DNA from: an uncultured Muribaculaceae bacterium
Lineage (GTDB): Bacteria > Bacteroidota > Bacteroidia > Bacteroidales > Muribaculaceae
Assembly: GCA_944321865.1 (NCBI GenBank)
Contig: CALUMZ010000003.1
Coordinates: forward strand, 1 to 64,000
Direction of reading: 5' to 3'
Length of the DNA: 64,000 bases
In this document: piece by piece, positions 25,253 to 34,159 of the stretch
Position numbering within the stretch: position 1 is the stretch's first letter
How the letters are laid out: the number at the start of each line of letters is the position of its first letter
Made by a program: the position numbers and the translations under genes
Notes under the pieces: generated by a model
What the model saw: the letters and a program-made list of their open reading frames with translations, nothing else
What the model was told of the DNA's origin: nothing
Database searches by the model: none

Positions 25253-27138
25253 AACACACCAAGAATAAATCCCCTTGGGCGTGGATTCCCACACTATATT
25301 TTGCCCAAGGATTGCCATACGTGGCAGTAATGACAATATCTGTTATAATGTATAAGCGCCTCGGCATTTCCAATACCGACATAGCCCTTTATACCGGTTG
25401 GCTATATCTGCCTTGGGTAATCAAGCCTTTTTGGAGCCCGTTTATCGACATCATCCGCACCAAACGTTGGTGGACCATATCTATGCAGTGGATATTGGCT
25501 CTGACATTTGCGGGTGTGGCATTTACAATTCCGGCTCCATTCTTTTTCCAACTCACATTGGCTGTATTCTGGTTAATGGGATTCACATCGGCCACACACG
25601 ACATTGCTGCCGACGGATTTTATATGCACGCTCTATCCGAACATGAGCAATCGCTCTACGTAGGCATACGCAGCACATTCTATCGCATCGCCACAGTCGC
25701 AGGGCAAGGCCTATTGGTAATTATTGCCGGACTCATCGAAACAGGCACCGGATTGCAACCGGCGCAACTGTCTGTCACGGCGGCACCCGATATACCTCCG
25801 GTTCTTTCAAGCATCCCTTCACGTTTCACCCAACCTGTCGATACCACAGGTGACCCATACTTCATATACACCACGTCTCAAGTCAAAGTGAGCAGCATTG
25901 CTCCGACAGAAGTTAACGGAATACCATTTAAAACCTATGCCGAAGCCGTGCGCGACTCGGTGAAAATGCTCAATGCCATAAATGGATTCGTAAAAAATGA
26001 CAATTCAAAAGAGCCGTCCATGACACCGATTGCGCCCGATGGCAACAAGGAATCGGCATTCACGGTTTGGTTGAAAAAATGGTTTGGAGAAAACAGGGAA
26101 AGCACATCGACCGACGACAATATTGCCAATAATATTTTCGTCGTAGGTGTACGGCTCAACAAAATGCCACAAACCGACGAGCCGATAGTTTTAAACGTTA
26201 CCCACCGGAATGGAGACCAAAGCATAAAATTAGAACAAAATCTATTGTCCACACGCTTTGAATTTACTCGTGACAATTGGGACAAGACAGCATACCTGTT
26301 CTTTGAAGTAGACCACAAAATAAAAGAGCAAACCGAAGCCACATTCATTGGGGCTTCGGGCAATATTACTTTTGCATGGATAGTCGTATTCCTGTCATTG
26401 TCGGCTTTTTTCTTTGCTGTAGCAGTTTACCACAGTTGGATTCTTCCCCATCCTGCATCTGATTCACATGAATCCACGCATTCTGCATCTGAAATAATGA
26501 AAGAGTTTGTGCTCACTTTCGTGTCATTCTTCAAGAAAGAACAAATATGGATTGCCATTGCATTCATGCTGCTTTATCGATTGCCCGAAGCACAATTGGT
26601 CAAACTCATCAGCCCGTTCCTGCTCGATCCCATTGACAAAGGCGGTTTAGGACTGTCGACCGGTGAGGTGGGGCTTGTATACGGCACTGTCGGAATTATC
26701 GGCCTGACTATCGGCGGTATAATCGGCGGTATGGTCGCAGCCCGCGGTGGATTGAAAAAATGGTTATGGCCAATGGCGTGGAGCATGTCACTTACATGCC
26801 TCACGTTCATATACCTCAGTTATTTCCCGGCAAGCTCACTGCTTGTAATCAATATCTGCGTATTCATCGAGCAATTTGGCTATGGATTCGGGTTCACTGC
26901 CTACATGCTCTATCTCATTTACTTCTCCGAAGGCAGGCACAAGACGGCGCACTACGCAATTTGCACCGGCTTCATGGCACTTGGCATGATGTTGCCCGGA
27001 ATGGCTGCCGGCTGGCTGCAAGAGACCATCGGCTACCGTCACTTCTTCATCTGGACCGTAATATGCTGCGTGGCAACAATCGGAGTATGTGCATTCGTGA
27101 AAATAGACCCCAAATTCGGGCTTAAACAAGGCAAGTGA
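25249..27138 (+). CDS. AmpG-like MFS transporter with a large insertion
   Basis: 629 residues. The first helices and the DIAADGFYMHALSEHEQ stretch match the AmpG (muropeptide permease) branch of the MFS. About 200 non-membrane residues (about 165-370), rich in beta-type sequence, are inserted in the middle of the N-terminal helical bundle, making the protein much longer than typical AmpG. Genes before it encode a SpoIID-type enzyme and a nucleotidyltransferase-like protein, so import of wall fragments is a reasonable guess. It is translationally coupled to the SpoIID gene. Confidence 0.85.
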   Translation: MKHTKNKSPWAWIPTLYFAQGLPYVAVMTISVIMYKRLGISNTDIALYTGWLYLPWVIKPFWSPFIDIIRTKRWWTISMQWILALTFAGVAFTIPAPFFFQLTLAVFWLMGFTSATHDIAADGFYMHALSEHEQSLYVGIRSTFYRIATVAGQGLLVIIAGLIETGTGLQPAQLSVTAAPDIPPVLSSIPSRFTQPVDTTGDPYFIYTTSQVKVSSIAPTEVNGIPFKTYAEAVRDSVKMLNAINGFVKNDNSKEPSMTPIAPDGNKESAFTVWLKKWFGENRESTSTDDNIANNIFVVGVRLNKMPQTDEPIVLNVTHRNGDQSIKLEQNLLSTRFEFTRDNWDKTAYLFFEVDHKIKEQTEATFIGASGNITFAWIVVFLSLSAFFFAVAVYHSWILPHPASDSHESTHSASEIMKEFVLTFVSFFKKEQIWIAIAFMLLYRLPEAQLVKLISPFLLDPIDKGGLGLSTGEVGLVYGTVGIIGLTIGGIIGGMVAARGGLKKWLWPMAWSMSLTCLTFIYLSYFPASSLLVINICVFIEQFGYGFGFTAYMLYLIYFSEGRHKTAHYAICTGFMALGMMLPGMAAGWLQETIGYRHFFIWTVICCVATIGVCAFVKIDPKFGLKQGK

Positions 27139-27179
27139 CCTTTGCTCCGTTTCTGCGCTTAACATGATAGTTCTTTTTC

Positions 27180-27210
27180 TTGTCATTGCTCTCTGTTTAT
27201 ATTATCTTTG
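27180..27210 (+). promoter_or_regulatory. Promoter upstream of rlmN
   Basis: CTTG at -33, a 20-base spacer and TATCTTTG (27203-27210). The transcript would carry the R1-like element at 27225-27405 as its 5' leader before rlmN at 27446. Confidence 0.6.
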
Positions 27211-27224
27211 TTCACAAATAACCG

Positions 27225-27405
27225 GAGGGCGCAGCAAAAATATCATTTGAATGTGGCACAAAATGCTATTTCGCTCCCGTAGAGACGCGATTAATCGCGT
27301 CTCTACAACCACCTTAGTATGTAAAAACGCTGTATTATTACCATTATCGAGACGCAGCGCGCCACGTCTCTACACATGGCACAAAATCATAGTTTTGCAC
27401 GCCCC
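27225..27405. repeat. R1 variant with changed ends and hairpin core
   Basis: It aligns with R1 over the whole length (ATATCATTTGAATGTGGCA near the left, GAGACGC-AGCGCGCCA-CGTCTCTAC as hairpin 2). The ends are instead GAGGGCGCAGCAAAAAT and GTTTTGCACGCCC, still complementary to each other. Hairpin 1 (27279-27306) has the same 9-bp arms but core CGATTAATCG. The simultaneous change on both sides is compensatory. Confidence 0.75.
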
Positions 27406-27445
27406 CGCAAAAAAAAACAAGAGGGCTTCTGATTAATTAGGAAAG

Positions 27446-28480
27446 ATGGAAACAACGACAACGTTATTGACACCCCTGCTGGGGATGACGCTTGAGCAAC
27501 TGCAATCGTTGGTCACAGAGTTGGGTATGCCGCGCTTCTCGGCGGGACAGATTTGCCGGTGGCTGTATGAAAAACGCGTTACCGGCATTGACGAAATGAC
27601 CGACCTGTCGAAAGCCAACAGGGACAAACTCTCGGCAGCCTACCAAGTGGGACGTTTTGCCCCAAGCCACAGCGCCGGCAGCAAAGACGGAACTGTAAAA
27701 TATTTATTCCCATCGGGTGACGACGGCATGGCCGTGGAGTGCGTGTATATCCCCGACGACGACCGCGCCACGCTGTGCATCTCCACCCAACGCGGGTGCA
27801 AGATGGGTTGCCGCTTCTGCATGACGGGGAAACAAGGCTACCACGGCAGCCTCACGGCTCACGAAATCATAAATCAGGTGCTTAGCATTCCGCATGCCGA
27901 TAAATTGACCAATGTCGTATTCATGGGCATGGGCGAACCGCTTGACAACGTAGATGCCGTGTTGCAGGCCATAACCATAATGACGGCCAAGTGGGGATTT
28001 GCTTGGAGCCCCAAGCGCATCACCGTTTCCACCGTAGGCATATTGCCGGGGTTGAAGCGGCTTTTAGACGAGACGAGCGTACATGTCGCCATAAGCGTGC
28101 ACTCGCCCTACCACGAGGAGCGGCTGTCGCTGATGCCCGCCGAAAAGGCATTCCCGCTGAAGCAGGTGTTTGCCCTGCTGTCGCAATACGACTTCCGCCA
28201 CCAACGCCGTCTTTCGGCCGAATACATCATGTGGGACGGGGTGAACGACAATGATGCCCACGCCGAGGCTCTTGCCAAGATTCTAAAACCGACGGCTGCC
28301 CGCGTCAACCTCATTCGTTTCCACTCCATTCCGGGCGTAAACCTCCGCACTGCCGACGACAGCCGCATGACGCACTTCCGCGACCTGCTCAACTCTCACG
28401 GCATCATCTGCACCATACGCCAAAGCCGCGGCGAAGACATCGCAGCTGCCTGCGGAATGCTTGCCGGGAAAACAAAATAA
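27446..28480 (+). CDS. rlmN: 23S rRNA (adenine2503-C2)-methyltransferase
   Basis: 344 residues. Radical SAM enzyme that methylates A2503 of 23S rRNA and A37 of some tRNAs. The cluster motif is CKMGCRFC (Cys118, Cys122, Cys125), and the C-terminal Cys in the AAACGM segment (about 336) is the one that forms the covalent RNA intermediate. GMGEPLDN is the glycine-rich SAM motif. Its 5' leader includes an R1-type palindromic element. The endonuclease gene follows 22 bases later. Confidence 0.97.
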   Translation: METTTTLLTPLLGMTLEQLQSLVTELGMPRFSAGQICRWLYEKRVTGIDEMTDLSKANRDKLSAAYQVGRFAPSHSAGSKDGTVKYLFPSGDDGMAVECVYIPDDDRATLCISTQRGCKMGCRFCMTGKQGYHGSLTAHEIINQVLSIPHADKLTNVVFMGMGEPLDNVDAVLQAITIMTAKWGFAWSPKRITVSTVGILPGLKRLLDETSVHVAISVHSPYHEERLSLMPAEKAFPLKQVFALLSQYDFRHQRRLSAEYIMWDGVNDNDAHAEALAKILKPTAARVNLIRFHSIPGVNLRTADDSRMTHFRDLLNSHGIICTIRQSRGEDIAAACGMLAGKTK

Positions 28481-28502
28481 ACACATCTTATATAGCTAAA
28501 AA

Positions 28503-30932
28503 ATGAGAACTAACGCTTACTACCGCTTAACGTTGTCGGCACTGCTGTTGACTACAGCCTACTCGCTTTTGGCCGATGCCCCCGCCGGCTATTACGACCG
28601 TGCCGAAGGCCTCAACAAAGGGGCATTGCTCCAAGCCCTCGAAGATATTGTGGGCAGCCACACAAATGTGGGATATAAAGGAGTGTGGCAAGTATTCAAA
28701 GAAAGCGATATCAGAGACGATGGAACAATTTGGGACATGTACGCCACCACCAGATTCAAGCCCGGAACAGACCAATGTGGGAATTACACTGGCATAGGCG
28801 ACTGCTACAACCGCGAACACTCAATGCCCAAAAGTTGGTTTAATGATCAAGAACCCATGCATTCCGACGCATTCCACCTGTACCCCACCGATGGATATGT
28901 CAACAACCAACGCAGCAACTACCCTTTCGGAGAATGCGCCAACGGCTCTTACGTGGCATCTTCAGGCAGCATAAAGCCGCTCGGCCGCCTCGGCCGCTCC
29001 ACTTTCCCGGGATACAGCGGAACGGTATTTGAACCCGACGATGAATACAAAGGCGACTTTGCCCGCACCTATTTCTACATGGCAGCCGCATATAACAGCC
29101 GCATATCGAGTTGGCAATACGAAGGTGCCCGTGCCCAACTTGCCGGCAACAGCTATCCGTGCTTCAGCGATTGGACGGTAGAAATGTTCATGCAATGGCA
29201 CCGCGAAGACCCCGTTAGCGAAAAAGAAATCAACCGCAACGAGGTGGTTTATGAGTGGCAGCACAACCGCAACCCGTTCATCGACCACCCGGAGCTTGCC
29301 GAATACATTTGGGGAGACCGGCAGGACGAAGGCTGGGTACCCGGAGGCGGCACTACCGAACCGCAAATCACGCAACCGTCGCAAGGCGAAGTCGTAGACC
29401 TCGGGATAACATCTGTCGGACAGCCTGTCAGCACCAAAGTTACCATCAAGGGGCGCAACCTCACGCAAAACCTGACCGTTTCGATGACCGGCGATGCAGG
29501 TTTTACCAAAAGCGCAACCACAATCACCGCCGCCGAAGCCAATGCCGGCAAGGAACTGACCATCCGCTTCACATCGGAACAAGCAGGCTCTTACACTACC
29601 TCCGTAACGGTATCAAGCAGCGAAACCTCCGTCACTTTCACGGCAACGGCCGAAGCAGTGAACGGAATCCCGGCACTGCCCGCAACGAATATTACCAAAA
29701 ATTCATTCACGGCTCGCTGGAAGTGCATCGACCCTGTAAGCACCCGGTACTCCCTGTCGGTATTCAACGCCGACAACTCGCTGCTTGCCGGATACCCGGT
29801 GCAAGTGACTGCCGGCGACGAAAGCTACACCGTGACGGGACTCGATTACAACACCACCTACCACTACTCGTTGTCGGGCGGCAGCTCGACCGAGCCGTCA
29901 AACAATGTCACCGTCACCACGGCCGACGTTGACCACATACTGCAATTTGAATCGTCGGTTCTGCTCCAATTCAGTTCCGCACCGGGTACACCATCGGAGC
30001 CACAACAAGTTGACGTATACACCGAAAACATATACGACCCCATTACTGTAAAAGTGACGGGCAACTTTGAAATAGCCCTCACACCCGGCAGCTATGCAAG
30101 CGAGATAACCCTCGACCCCGACGGCGAAAGTTTCTACGTGCGCATGAAAGCCACTGCAAGCGAAGGGAGCTACTCGGGTACATTGTCGATGAGTTCGGGA
30201 CCATACGAAGGCAACGAAGTCGACCTCAAAGGGACAGTGGCAGCACCGCGCACATTCTTTGAAGATTTTGAATGGACCGATGTACCCGGCAGCTACTGGT
30301 CGGGAAAGTTTGACGGCAACGCCTGCCGGTGGGACATCACGGGAATGTACTTTGCAGAAGTTTCAAGTCAAGACCGTGGGCACGATGATTATTGCGCCCG
30401 ACTTCGCCTTAGCAAAGGCAAAGGTGGCTCACTTGAAATGGCCGAGGACAAATACAACGGAGCCGGAACGGTTTCATTCTACGGTGCAACATTCGGCACC
30501 GACGAAAACGGCGATGTCACCCTCAGCTACTCGACAAACGGCGGCTCATCTTGGACCAAAGCCAATACATATACGCTCAACAACAGTTTAAAAGAATATT
30601 CGATACAGCTGAATGTTAAAGGCAACATACGCATTCGCTTGGAGCAAGTGAGCGGAGACCGCATCAACATCGACGACATAAGCATCACCGACTACACAGG
30701 TACAACCTCGGTCGAATCGTTGACCGATGGCGGCCCTGCATGGGACGCATTTGCCACATCGGCCGGCCACCTCACATTGACAGCCTCGCAGCCCTGCGTG
30801 ATCGAAGTCTACAACATCGATGCACGGCAGGTATACGGCGGCAATGTATCAGGCTCGGCAACCGTCGACTTGGACCGCGGCATATACATCGTCGTTTGCG
30901 GCAACCAGTCAAAGAAAGTCATAGTAAAATAA
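28503..30932 (+). CDS. Secreted endonuclease I with T9SS-like sorting tail
   Basis: 809 residues. A signal peptide (about 1-24) is followed by an endonuclease I domain (about 28-280) with the DNase motif NREHSMPKSWF, the HLYPTDGYVNNQRSNYPFGE segment and the closing NRNPFIDHPELAEYIWG. After a Gly/Pro linker come several Ig/FN3-like beta domains (about 290-720). The last 70 residues end GGNVSGSATVDLDRGIYIVVC...KKVIVK, which resembles the type-A T9SS sorting domain. It is therefore probably exported through the T9SS to the surface to degrade extracellular DNA or RNA. An R1 copy starts 24 bases after its stop. Confidence 0.92.
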   Translation: MRTNAYYRLTLSALLLTTAYSLLADAPAGYYDRAEGLNKGALLQALEDIVGSHTNVGYKGVWQVFKESDIRDDGTIWDMYATTRFKPGTDQCGNYTGIGDCYNREHSMPKSWFNDQEPMHSDAFHLYPTDGYVNNQRSNYPFGECANGSYVASSGSIKPLGRLGRSTFPGYSGTVFEPDDEYKGDFARTYFYMAAAYNSRISSWQYEGARAQLAGNSYPCFSDWTVEMFMQWHREDPVSEKEINRNEVVYEWQHNRNPFIDHPELAEYIWGDRQDEGWVPGGGTTEPQITQPSQGEVVDLGITSVGQPVSTKVTIKGRNLTQNLTVSMTGDAGFTKSATTITAAEANAGKELTIRFTSEQAGSYTTSVTVSSSETSVTFTATAEAVNGIPALPATNITKNSFTARWKCIDPVSTRYSLSVFNADNSLLAGYPVQVTAGDESYTVTGLDYNTTYHYSLSGGSSTEPSNNVTVTTADVDHILQFESSVLLQFSSAPGTPSEPQQVDVYTENIYDPITVKVTGNFEIALTPGSYASEITLDPDGESFYVRMKATASEGSYSGTLSMSSGPYEGNEVDLKGTVAAPRTFFEDFEWTDVPGSYWSGKFDGNACRWDITGMYFAEVSSQDRGHDDYCARLRLSKGKGGSLEMAEDKYNGAGTVSFYGATFGTDENGDVTLSYSTNGGSSWTKANTYTLNNSLKEYSIQLNVKGNIRIRLEQVSGDRINIDDISITDYTGTTSVESLTDGGPAWDAFATSAGHLTLTASQPCVIEVYNIDARQVYGGNVSGSATVDLDRGIYIVVCGNQSKKVIVK

Positions 30933-30955
30933 TCCACACGCACATAACACCAAGC

Positions 30956-31128
30956 GAGGGTGTATCAAAATGCGATTTTGCCATGAGTAGAGACGTGGCG
31001 TGCCGCGTCTCGATGTTTGCAACAATATATAAAACATTCAATATCAATAGTTTATCCAGACAGATTGTAGAGACGCAAAATTTTGCGTCTCTACTGCCAC
31101 ATTGAAATGATAATTTTGATACACCCTC
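30956..31128. repeat. R1 element, minus orientation
   Basis: 173 bp, perfect 16-bp inverted ends GAGGGTGTATCAAAAT, reverse orientation relative to the 16922 copy. Hairpin 1 lies at 31067-31094. The bases outside both ends add AGC/GCT complementarity. It is the first unit of the repeat-rich gap between the endonuclease and engB. Confidence 0.92.
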
Positions 31129-31159
31129 GCTCGTTTACATAATCGTGTAAAAACCAATC

Positions 31160-31685
31160 TAGTCATAAGCAATGCCCCATAAAAACACTGAATATCAACC
31201 CCGTTGTAGAGGATATATCAAAATAACAAGTGCGGCAAATCTTGCTTACAATTTATAACTGAATATGGGTGATTTGTTGCCTCGGAGAGGCAATACTTTG
31301 CTTAACCGCTGCGTGGAGTGAGCGATAGCGAACGTAACCTGCGGTACCCGGTTCACCCTTGAAATACGGCTTCGGAGATGCCGAACTTAAACTGTTACAT
31401 TAGTTCGGCATCTCCGAAGCCGCTTAGTGTATATGTTTGTTTTTCCGCAGGTTACGTTCGCTACGCTCACTCCACCCGCGGTTAAGCCGAGTGCAGCCTC
31501 TTCGAGGCTGTCCTTGTGATATACAAAAGGATTTTACTGCACACCCGGCTTCCTTTTGCAGCCATTACCCTGTGCTTGCAAATCTATAAAATGTAAGTGG
31601 ACGTTGCTGTAACTTTTAATTCGTAAGTAACGTTGTCTCATTTATCAATTTTGATACACCTTCTACGGCAACTATGCCGTAATGC
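31160..31685. repeat. R2 element (31208-31664) inside R1-like flanks
   Basis: R2 is about 457 bp, from AGAGGATATATCAAAAT at 31208 to ATTTTGATACACCTTCT at 31664. Nested pairings are short hairpins TTGCCTC/GAGGCAA and AGCCTC/GAGGCT, a pair of about 40-base arms (GTGGAGTGAGCG...AACCTGCGG against its complement), and the innermost 20-bp perfect stem CGGCTTCGGAGATGCCGAAC (31367-31386 / 31403-31422) around a 16-base spacer. Outside it, ACTGAATATCAACCCCGTTGTAG (left) resembles the R1 right half in reverse, and the right flank resembles a decayed R1 left end. Confidence 0.82.
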
Positions 31686-31719
31686 TTGTTCCGATGCAAT
31701 TCTCGCCGGTTCCAAACGG

Positions 31720-32325
31720 CTATTTCCCGGAAACCGATTTATTGATTTGCTCTATGTAATCGAGCAATTCATCCCGGCCGCGGCCGTCGACCGACGATGT
31801 GACAAACACCGGCGGCAATTCCTCCCACTGTTCGGTCAATGCCTGCTTGTATTCTTCCACATTCCGCAGCCCGGCTTGGTTGCCCAATTTATCCAACTTG
31901 GTAAACACCAAGCTGAACGGCACACCGTTTTCGCCAAGCCATGTTATAAATTCAAGATCTATCTTTTGAGGCTTATGGCGTGAATCGACAAGCACAAACA
32001 AGTTTACCATTTGCTCACGCTTCATGATGTAGCTCTTTATCATTCGTGCAAGCTGCTCACGTATCTCCTTGCCCCGGCTCGCATAACCATACCCCGGCAG
32101 GTCGACTATATACCACTCATTGTTCACCAAAAAGTGATTTATAAGCAATGTTTTCCCGGGAGTTGCCGAGGTTTTCGCCAAACCATTCCGTCCGGTCAAC
32201 ATGTTGATCAGCGAAGATTTACCCACGTTGGAACGTCCTATGAACGCATATTCGGGCAAGTTCCCGGTCGGGCACTTTGCAACATCGGAATTGCTTATAA
32301 CAAATTCAGCCGTCTTGATTTTCAT
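31720..32325 (-). CDS. engB: Ribosome biogenesis GTPase EngB (YsxC/YihA)
   Basis: 201 residues from the ATG at 32325 ([19 protein letters not shown]); an upstream ATG at 32355 adds ten unlikely residues. G motifs are [10 protein letters not shown] (G1), a Thr-containing switch followed by DLPGYG (G3) and TKLDK (G4). EngB assists late assembly of the 50S subunit. An R2 element ends about 55 bases after its stop. It is separated from the upstream mdh gene by a terminator, so it has its own promoter, which I could not identify. Confidence 0.96.
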   Translation of the reverse strand: MKIKTAEFVISNSDVAKCPTGNLPEYAFIGRSNVGKSSLINMLTGRNGLAKTSATPGKTLLINHFLVNNEWYIVDLPGYGYASRGKEIREQLARMIKSYIMKREQMVNLFVLVDSRHKPQKIDLEFITWLGENGVPFSLVFTKLDKLGNQAGLRNVEEYKQALTEQWEELPPVFVTSSVDGRGRDELLDYIEQINKSVSGK

Positions 32326-32371
32326 AATTGCAATAAAGTAAGAGAATATGCGCAAAAATACGCAAAAAAAT

Positions 32372-32407
32372 CGGTGCCTGCAAAACAGGAACGTTTTGCA
32401 AGCACCG
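32372..32407 (-). terminator. Terminator of mdh
   Basis: CGGTGC-C-TGCAAAAC pairs with GTTTTGCA-A-GCACCG (14 of 15 bp), 37 bases after the mdh stop on the minus strand, and is followed by T7. Confidence 0.88.
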
Positions 32408-32444
32408 CGTCTTTCCTATCGGCTATACAGCCGGTGATTCTGTC

Positions 32445-33458
32445 TTATCGCAAGTTCGGGTTGATAGTCTTCCATTCGGCTACCGGCGGAATTACGCCCA
32501 TGCCGATTACTTGGTCGCGAAGAGCGCACAAGTGAGCATAGCTTGCTTCAAGAGCGGCAAATTCCTCTTCGGTACCGGTGATGGCCTTGCAATATGTACC
32601 ATCGCTTGTGAGGCGCGAAGGCATTGCCATCATAATGTGGTGATACTTCTCGGTGTTTACGTATGTACCAACAGGCCAGTAGAATTCCGGGCCACCCATT
32701 GCAGCGGCAATCATTTCGATGGCCACGTATGCCGGGCTTTGGAACGAAGAGCGGCCGCGCAGCTTGATGATGGCCGATCCGCCTTGTGTTACGGCCTTTT
32801 GCATTTCGGCCCATTCTTCTTTCGACAAAGTCTTGCCGTTAACAGCCTTGCCTGTGCCGATGATGTCGAGCAACGGAGTGCCGTCAACGGTTACTGGCGA
32901 TGCAAACACTGCCATTTGTTCGCCGTGACCGCCAAATGTGCAGCAGTTCTTAACTTCGCATTGCTTGATGCCGAAGTGCTTTGCAAGCGCGCTTTGCAAG
33001 CGTGTGCTGTCGAGGGCTGCGAGTGTGCTCACTTGGTTGGGTTTCAAGCCCGAATACAACAAAGTTACCAAACCTGTAATGTCGGCCGGGTTGAAGATGA
33101 TTACCACGTGCTTAACATCGGGGCAATAAGTTTTGATGTTTTGGCCAAGCTCCTTGGCGATGTTGGCATTGCCAGCAAGTAAGTCTTCGCGAGTCATGCC
33201 TTCCTTACGGGGTGCACCACCCGACGATACGATATACTTAGCACCCGTGAAAGCTTCCTTTGCATCGGTGGTGGCAACAATGTTTGCCTCGCCGAAACCG
33301 CAGTGGCGCATTTCTTCGGCCACACCTTCGGGTGAAAATACATCATAAAGACAAATGTTAGATGACAACTTCATCATCAATGCCGTTTGTGCCATGTTTG
33401 AGCCGATCATGCCGGCAGCACCTACGATAGTCAGTTTTTCGTCAGTTAAGAATGCCAT
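32445..33458 (-). CDS. mdh: Malate dehydrogenase
   Basis: 337 residues from the ATG at 33458 (MAFLTDEKLTIVGAAGMIGSN). It oxidises malate to oxaloacetate with NAD+, or runs in reverse toward fumarate and succinate in anaerobic Bacteroidales. The Rossmann motif is GAAGMIGS, substrate Arg residues lie in APRKEGMTREDLLAGN, and the catalytic His is in TFGGHGEQMA. Single-gene unit with its own promoter (33557-33587) and terminator. Confidence 0.95.
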   Translation of the reverse strand: MAFLTDEKLTIVGAAGMIGSNMAQTALMMKLSSNICLYDVFSPEGVAEEMRHCGFGEANIVATTDAKEAFTGAKYIVSSGGAPRKEGMTREDLLAGNANIAKELGQNIKTYCPDVKHVVIIFNPADITGLVTLLYSGLKPNQVSTLAALDSTRLQSALAKHFGIKQCEVKNCCTFGGHGEQMAVFASPVTVDGTPLLDIIGTGKAVNGKTLSKEEWAEMQKAVTQGGSAIIKLRGRSSFQSPAYVAIEMIAAAMGGPEFYWPVGTYVNTEKYHHIMMAMPSRLTSDGTYCKAITGTEEEFAALEASYAHLCALRDQVIGMGVIPPVAEWKTINPNLR

Positions 33459-33556
33459 AATTATTTTTGCTTTATATAAAAAGTTGTTTTGTCTCAATTT
33501 CGGTAACGACACCCGGCTTTCAAACCGCGCGGCATCGTCCTCCGCTTATCTCATTA

Positions 33557-33587
33557 CAAATTTAGGACAAAATAGCCCATCTTACAA
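33557..33587 (-). promoter_or_regulatory. Promoter of mdh
   Basis: Minus-strand TTGT, a 19-base spacer and TAAATTTG (forward 33557-33564). The leader would be about 90 bases. Confidence 0.6.
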
Positions 33588-33728
33588 CAATATTTTGAAA
33601 CATTAACCAATCGCCGCAATCAAGCCCGCCCGGCCGTGACAATTTTTCATGCCAACACCCTCCCATGTCAGTCTCGCCCACTCTTACCTGTCAATTACCC
33701 CATATGGAACAGCATTTTTTGTCATCGT

Positions 33729-34154
33729 CTATTTTAATTTTTCCATTGCAGGCTCAAACCATTGCGCAGCTGCTTGCTCATACCAATATGTTGCCAATTC
33801 ATAATTTTGAACGACACATTCACCTTGCTCATAAAACTGCCCCACTGCAAATTGGCTTTCAGCATCACCCGCCTCTGCCGCTTGCCTGTACCAAATAGCA
33901 GCTTGCAGACAATCGGGCTCTACACCATTCCCATGTAAATACATATACCCGATTTTATTTTTTGCATGTGCATTGCCCTCATCCGAAGATTTATAATACC
34001 AATGAATAGCCTTACTGTAATCTTGCTTACCATAATAAAAATTTCCAATATACAAATATATATACCCACAGCTATATAAAAAGCACAAAACAGGCGCAAT
34101 AATAACCAAAGGCACTGCTGCACAACCAAGTTTATTATATGATATTCTTTTCAT
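33729..34154 (-). CDS. Membrane-anchored Sel1-repeat protein (short)
   Basis: 141 residues. A membrane helix at about 10-33, then two to three Sel1-like repeats of about 36 residues (NAHAKNKIGYMYLHGNGVEPDCLQAAIWYRQAAEAGD). Sel1 repeats are alpha-alpha solenoids that bind proteins. It is the last gene of a six-gene minus-strand cluster, 5 bases after the next Sel1 gene. It faces the periplasm if the helix is a signal anchor. Specific role unknown. Confidence 0.82.
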   Translation of the reverse strand: MKRISYNKLGCAAVPLVIIAPVLCFLYSCGYIYLYIGNFYYGKQDYSKAIHWYYKSSDEGNAHAKNKIGYMYLHGNGVEPDCLQAAIWYRQAAEAGDAESQFAVGQFYEQGECVVQNYELATYWYEQAAAQWFEPAMEKLK

Positions 34155-34159
34155 AATGA

